NCBI GenBank assembly: GCA_021397835.1 | Contig: JAJFZO010000344.1 | Location: 7,936,001 to 8,000,000, forward strand | Direction: 5' to 3' | Length of the DNA: 64,000 nucleotides | Source of the DNA: Moringa oleifera | Lineage: Eukaryota; Streptophyta; Magnoliopsida; Brassicales; Moringaceae | Shown here: one piece after another, positions 58,727 through 64,000 of the stretch | Layout of the letters: each line of letters begins with the position of its first letter | Numbering within the stretch: position 1 is the first letter of the stretch | Translations under genes and position numbers: made by a program | The notes under the pieces: model-generated | What the model saw: only the letters and a program-made list of their open reading frames with translations | Told to the model about the DNA's origin: nothing | The model's database searches: none

Positions 58727-61700
58727 TGCTGTATGACCTCAATTTTTCCGGCGGGAAAAATACACAACCAGAAAATTTGGGGCGCGTGGGAGGCAAGGAG
58801 CGTGGGAACGCTGGTGGTAATCATGGTGAAAGGCAATGAGCCATGAGGTAATCTGTGTGGGGTCGTAATTTGAAAATTACGGGGCTGCAACCTAAGCAAG
58901 GGTGCACGAGTAATATTCCGAAAGTACCAGGGGTAAAACGGGAATGCTACAGGCAAGATAGACAAGACCTTTTAAATCAGCAACTACCAAAGTCAGTGTG
59001 GCAGCTGTGATTGCCATTGTCAGTGGGACCGACATTGGCTTTAATATCTTGGCTGTTTCTTGCTCGCCACGTGTCATCCTCCTTACCAGTCAGCCGAGGC
59101 AAAGTGAACTCCATCTGGGCTCCAAGCCAAGATCCGAGATTGTGTTGTCGGCACCTTTTTATTTTTCTTTTATTTTTTTTATTTTTCTCGTGGGCCATTT
59201 TCTTCGTTTTAATCAATTGCAGTAAGATTGCGATTCTCTCTCCCTTTTTTTTTTTTTTTTTTCCTCTCTTTGCATTTTTAAATCCATTGAAAATTAGATG
59301 ATTCTCAAGAATCTCCACTACCGAATTCTTGTTCTGTCCCCCACAGGTCATTGTCAAAGCTTTTAAAAGAAATTGACTAATTTTTTTTTCTAAAATTATA
59401 TAGTACATTAAACTAAATTTATTTAAAAATAATTACAAATCAAAAAATATTTTAATTTCTTATTTCTTTGCTTTTTGTTATATAAAAGTTGAATAAAGAC
59501 AAAAAAGAGAGAGAGAGAGATTTAAACTCCACCCATTTGTTTGTTTTACTCTTGAACTCTTGATTTAAACTTTTAACTTGAAAAAAAAATTACTTATATA
59601 TTTAATTTTTTCATATATATAAAACTATATATTCACACTATTATTATAAAAAAATTTAAAATTATTTTGATTATTTTTAAATTTTTATTATAAAAATTGT
59701 TTAAAAAATGATTGGAGGGTCGAAATCTATTTAAATTTGATTGATAAGATTAAAATAAAATACAAAATATATATATCGTTTTTTTAAATAATTTATCAAG
59801 GAAATACCTTTTGTTTTTTATAATTAATAATTTAAAGTTCAAAGTTATTATTTAAATTAAAATAAATATATTTAATAAATAATAATCTCATAAAAGTTTC
59901 ATATTTATCTTATGTAATCAATCAAATATTTATATTTAAAAGTGACAAATCAAATAATAATTTATTAATTTAAATTAAATTAAATTTTATTAAAAAATTT
60001 AAAATTTAAAAATATTTAAATTAAAAGTATTATGTAATAAATTTTAATTTAAAATTTTTATAAAAGTAAAAAAAATTTAAGATACCGTTATAAAAAGTTT
60101 TAAAAATTTACGAATATTAAAAATATATTTTTTAAAAATTTAAACTGTTAAAAAATTATTTTTTTAAAATAAATATTTACGTTAAAAATTATTCAAATTT
60201 AGGTGATGAATCTGAAATTAAATGAAAACTTTATTTTAATAAATTTTAAGGCAATTCAATAACGAATATATTTTTAATTTTTTATAATTATTTTAATTAA
60301 AGTTTAATTTAAATTAAATTAATAAATTAAGTTTGATTTATAATTTTTTAAATATGAAAGAAATTTTTAATAGAAAATAAATATTAAAATTTTATGAAAT
60401 TTTTATTAATTTTTATATTTATTTATAAAATCTAATTTTTTATATTTTATGAAATATTTGAAAATAAATTAAAATAATACTGTATGTGTACATATATATA
60501 TATATATATTAAATCATAAATCAAGCATTAATAAAGATGCATTATTTTGTTTTATTAGTTTTGTTTAATGAGAGATACACTTGCCCACATGCCTTTGTTT
60601 TCCCATATTCTTTTTCAAAACCAGCGCATTAATAAAACATAAATAGTAATCACAGATTTATCACGTGAAAATTTTCAGAAGGAATAAGGGAGATCACCTT
60701 CTTGTCTTGCACCATTGGTGCCCCGCTCCAAACGGCAAGCATACAGCTTCAATGAATTTCATTTTTAATTCCTACCTTTTTTATATATATTTTTTTCCTT
60801 AATGCAGTAAATGAAGGGCATTTTGGTATTTTCGTATATGGGTGTTTTTGTAATTGCAGTATGAACCAGATGGGTCAAAATACTCAAAGCCCAAGTTGTC
60901 GGTGATGATCGGAAAACATTTTGAGAAAAAATAAATAAATAATTATGTGAATAAACTCTGCTGTAGCCTAATTCATTTGTTAATGAGATGGAGATTTTAC
61001 ATTATTCATTAAAGATCATCTTTATTTTAAAAAATCATGTTTTGTTTTTTAAATTAGTTTTTAATTATTTTCATAAGTACCAATAAAAAGATTAATTGAA
61101 ATTCTTATCAAATTTAATTATTTGATTAGAGATGATTTTATTACAGTAAGAATTTTAATAAATAGTTTAAACATGTAATTTAAATTATTTTTTAGAATTT
61201 TAAATTAAAATTACAAGATAAATATATTAAAAAATATAAACTATACCTTTTTACTAATTAGACCTCAATACATATATTAGAACAGTTGTATATGTAAACT
61301 TATAATTTAATTTAATTTAATTTAAATTTAACTTTTATTTTTAATGATTATACAAAATTAAAAAATATTAAAAATGATTTTTATATTTTATTTTGAGTAT
61401 GTTATCATATCTGAATAAATTTTAACTCACAATTATTTATTATAATAAAAAATTACATGTGTATATTAAAAAAATGTGATTAAAAAAACACATCTGCCTT
61501 CAATTTTCTATTAAATAATATAAATTATTAAATATTACCAATACATTAAAAAATAATTTGTTATATTTTTTTTATAACTCACATTTATTTAATATTTAAA
61601 ACTTAAATATATTTTTAAAAAATTTAAAATTAAAATTTATTTGATAAGATTTACAAAGCGAATAACTTTTTCTAAAAAATAATCTAAGTTGAATCAAATT

Positions 61701-62356
61701 ATGAGATACAAAATTAATTCAATCAATACTTCAAAATGTAAATTAAAAATTGATATAGTTTATAATTTTTTTAATATTTATCATAAATTATATCTTTCTT
61801 ATCATTTCCATTATTAAAAAATCGTTTATTAAGATGAAGTTTATTATATTTTATAAAATAATTAATTTATAATTTTTTAATTTGAAATCTATAAATCATG
61901 AATTCAAGCTTCCTTTCTCTTGCACTTAACGTTTTTTAAATTTAATCAAAAGCTTCTTGATTTTGCCTTAGGTAGAGCATGTGAAAGAGGTGGCACCACA
62001 AATTTCTCATATCGGTCCATTCTCGGGTCCAAGCTATCACGGGGCAGTTCATGTGTCTTCGCGAACTAGGATCTAAACGATGTCGTTTGATATTCCATTT
62101 ATTTAGATTCGGGCCTCTGGGAACACTATCAAGCCCAATGTCACCGATAACGATCCAACTCCTAGCTTTTACCTAGGAGTACTGTGCAAAGTGCCAAACT
62201 ATGAACTGGCCGGCTGAAGTCAAAGGTTATTATTCTCAATTACTCCGAAAATTGTTTAATTCCCAAGATTAAGGTTTAAATCCACTTAAAAAGCCAGAAG
62301 CTTTTTACATTTATGTTGAAAGTTTCGAGTTTTGGTGAATTTGGTTTAAGTTGAGA
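58727..62356. other. Large AT-rich intergenic region before SAE1
   Basis: No gene is supported. The block at 59400-61900 is almost pure A/T with (AT)n near 60490. A plus-strand ORF near 59.0 kb is low-complexity Phe-rich text. Near SAE1 there are promoter words: GGGCCT, AGCCCAAT and the palindrome-like AAACGATGTCGTTT at 62075-62088. Confidence 0.5.
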
Positions 62357-63505
62357 ATGGACGGAGAAGAGCTGACCGAGCAGGAGACTGCGTTATACGA
62401 TCGCCAGATTAGGGTTTGGGGCGCTGATGCTCAACGAAGGTACGTGTATTTTCTAGTGGAAAGTTGATTTTTTTTTTTTTTGGCGCATTTCATTTTGTGC
62501 AAAGTATTGGTATTTTAAATTACGATATTCCATACACGTGCGAGCAATAACATTTCTTGAGCTATGTTATTATTTACTTAGGGTGCTCTGGTTTGTGGTC
62601 TTATGTTGTTTTGCCTAATTTGTTTTTTCATTACAGGCTGAGTAAATCTCATATATTAGTATGTGGAATGAATGGGACTGTTGCTGAGGTAAGCTCTTTA
62701 ACTTGTTATAACTTTTAAAAGGAGCAGTTCTGCTGTGTAATTTGGTGTAGTTCATCTTCTTAGTTGGTTTGTGTACTTTACATGTTTATGGCTTTAACTT
62801 CTTCCCTCTTTTTCAGTTTTGCAAAAATATTGTTCTAGCAGGAGTTGGTAGTTTAACTTTGGTGGATGATGGGGTAGTGACCGAGGAAGCATTACATGCA
62901 AATTTCTTACTGACACCCGATGAGAGTGTGTATGGTGGGAAAACTCTTGCTGAGATTTGTTGTGATTCTCTGAAAGAATTCAATCCAATGGTTCACGTAT
63001 ATGTAGAAAAAGGTTTTTCTTCTATTACACCACTATTGTGTTGGCTGTTATTTATTAGTTGATGGTAACATATGTTGTGTAAGCTTTTGTGGTTCCATTT
63101 TTATTTTTATTTTACTGATGGGTAATAGCTATGTGGAGCTAACAAAAGATGTTTTGACCAAAATGTTTGATCTTACAGGTGATTTGTCAACCTTTGGTGC
63201 AGAATTCTATGAAAAGTTTGATGTTGTAGTTGTCAGTGGCTGCTCCCTTTCAACAAAAGTACTAACAACACCTTGCTCATTAATAGATGATTTAAACAAT
63301 ACCTTTGATAGTACTTATTTTCCTGATGGTTTCTTGTAACATTTGTGTGTCATACTCTGGTTTCTAATAGTTAATGCTTTTGTTACAGAAAGTGATCAAC
63401 GAGAAATGCCGGACATCGTTGAAGCGTTTGGCATTTTATTCAGTTGATTGTAGAGACTCATGTGGTGAAATATTTGTTGACTTGCAGGACTACAAGTATG
63501 CAAAG
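62357..63505 (+). CDS. SAE1: SUMO-activating enzyme subunit 1 (3' end beyond window)
   Basis: Five plus-strand exons are visible: 62357-62439, 62637-62688, 62817-63012, 63179-63258 and 63389-63505. They give 528 nt and 176 codons in unbroken phase. The start MDGEELTEQETALYDRQIRV is the family start. It is followed by the ThiF-type fold: ALYDRQIRVWGADAQRRL, NGTVAEFCKNIVLAGVGSLT, VTEEALHANFLL, GKTLAEICCDSLKEFNP, EKFDVVVVSGCS and SVDCRDSCGEIFVDLQDYKY. SAE1 pairs with SAE2 in the nucleus to adenylate SUMO; the catalytic cysteine is in SAE2, so none is expected here. Arabidopsis SAE1 is about 320 aa, so roughly the C-terminal 45 percent lies past base 64000. The intron after 63505 continues to the window end. 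Confidence 0.95.
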
Positions 63506-64000
63506 GTGAATGTCTTATGCCCTCTTAACAGTTGTCTGTTTCCTGGGTTATTTGTAGCTTGTTTTTGTTCTTTTCTTATAATTTTAAAAGAGAGAAGACA
63601 TATTAGTTGATTTTAAATAGAAAATTTCCCCTCACTTGGGATCATAGATTTTCTGTAGTTTTGATTTTATTCACTCTGTTCATACTCTAAATGTTGGAAC
63701 CTGTCCCTTGCGTACTTAACCTGCTATCTCTTGTTGACAGTGTTGTCATTTATTCTTTATGAAATAGATACAATAAAGTCATCTGTGGTGCAAGTTCTTT
63801 ATGATTTGCCATTTGCTACTCATTTCTCATACGTTACTCTATGTACATTTTAGCTTTTTTGTGACTGATGAGTGCTTCTCATTTCAAGCAGAATTCTGTT
63901 TGAGAATGCTTTTTTATTCCTTAGTGCAAAATATAGTTAGGTTCTACTGAATTGTCATTTGACTCGGACTTAGACTTGAGTTTTTATGAATTCTTTCTTC
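63506..64000 (+). other. Intron 5 of SAE1
   Basis: It begins with GTGAATGTC after the codons for YKYAK. No further SAE1 exon (expected to start KKL.ETV-like) is seen before the end of the window. Confidence 0.6.

Noticed and set aside
59011..59301. 96-codon Phe/Leu-rich plus-strand frame
   Set aside because: It is low-complexity T-rich sequence next to a poly-T run, with no recognisable domain.
1..64000. CRISPR array or bacterial-type defence or mobile system
   Set aside because: All genes are intron-bearing plant nuclear genes, and the repeats found are microsatellites, local duplications and MITEs. No spaced identical repeat array exists.

Overview
This is a piece of a plant nuclear chromosome, from a core eudicot and probably a rosid. 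The evidence is intron-rich plant gene families, AT-rich intergenic DNA, a plant-type tRNA gene, an SPL gene with a miR156 site and a MIR171 hairpin. I cannot name the species. A TM8-like MADS-box gene argues against Brassicaceae. Gene models were built by hand from canonical GT/AG junctions, preserved reading phase and remembered protein-family similarity. Twelve models splice into one unbroken frame: ten multi-exon genes with a complete CDS, one single-exon gene, and SAE1, which is cut by the window edge.

Layout, left to right:
- 1.3-4.0 kb (-): nodulin-like MFS transporter.
- 4.0-7.6 kb: AT-rich spacer with one clear and one decayed hAT-type MITE.
- 7.6-8.6 kb (-): thylakoid lumenal 17.9 kDa protein. 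9.1-10.5 kb (+): Mediator subunit MED30. The two are divergent, and a tRNA-Ser(TGA) lies in the 448 bp between their start codons.
- 11.9-14.1 kb (-): non-specific phospholipase C, NPC6 type.
- 16.2-21.3 kb (-): 14-exon CBSCBSPB protein with four CBS motifs and a PB1 domain.
- 23.3 and 24.8 kb (+): two DUF3339 micro-membrane proteins.
- 28.7-30.6 kb (+): MIKC MADS-box gene.
- 31.5 kb (-): small DUF761-like protein.
- 32.7-35.5 kb (+): gamma-carbonic-anhydrase-like subunit of mitochondrial complex I.
- 37.5 kb (+): MIR171 gene, absent from any ORF-based view.
- 39.1-54.0 kb (-): tandem array of F-box/FIST genes, two intact with identical ten-exon phase patterns and one decayed.
- 55.0-57.8 kb (-): SPL13-like factor with a perfect miR156-type site.
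- 58.5 kb (-): small unknown ORF.
- 62.4 kb to the end (+): SUMO-activating enzyme subunit SAE1, cut by the window edge.

Gene order echoes Arabidopsis blocks as I remember them: MED30, CBSCBSPB, DUF3339, gamma-CAL and F-box/FIST near At5g63480-63520, with paralogues near At3g48610-48680; and SPL13-SAE1 near At5g50570-50580. Most genes here are unrelated housekeeping or developmental loci and do not form an operon-like pathway. The parts that deserve most attention are the non-coding RNA genes and targets (miR171, the miR156 site, tRNA-Ser), the F-box/FIST array with its decayed member, and the MITEs. I did not see a convincing wholly new biological system.
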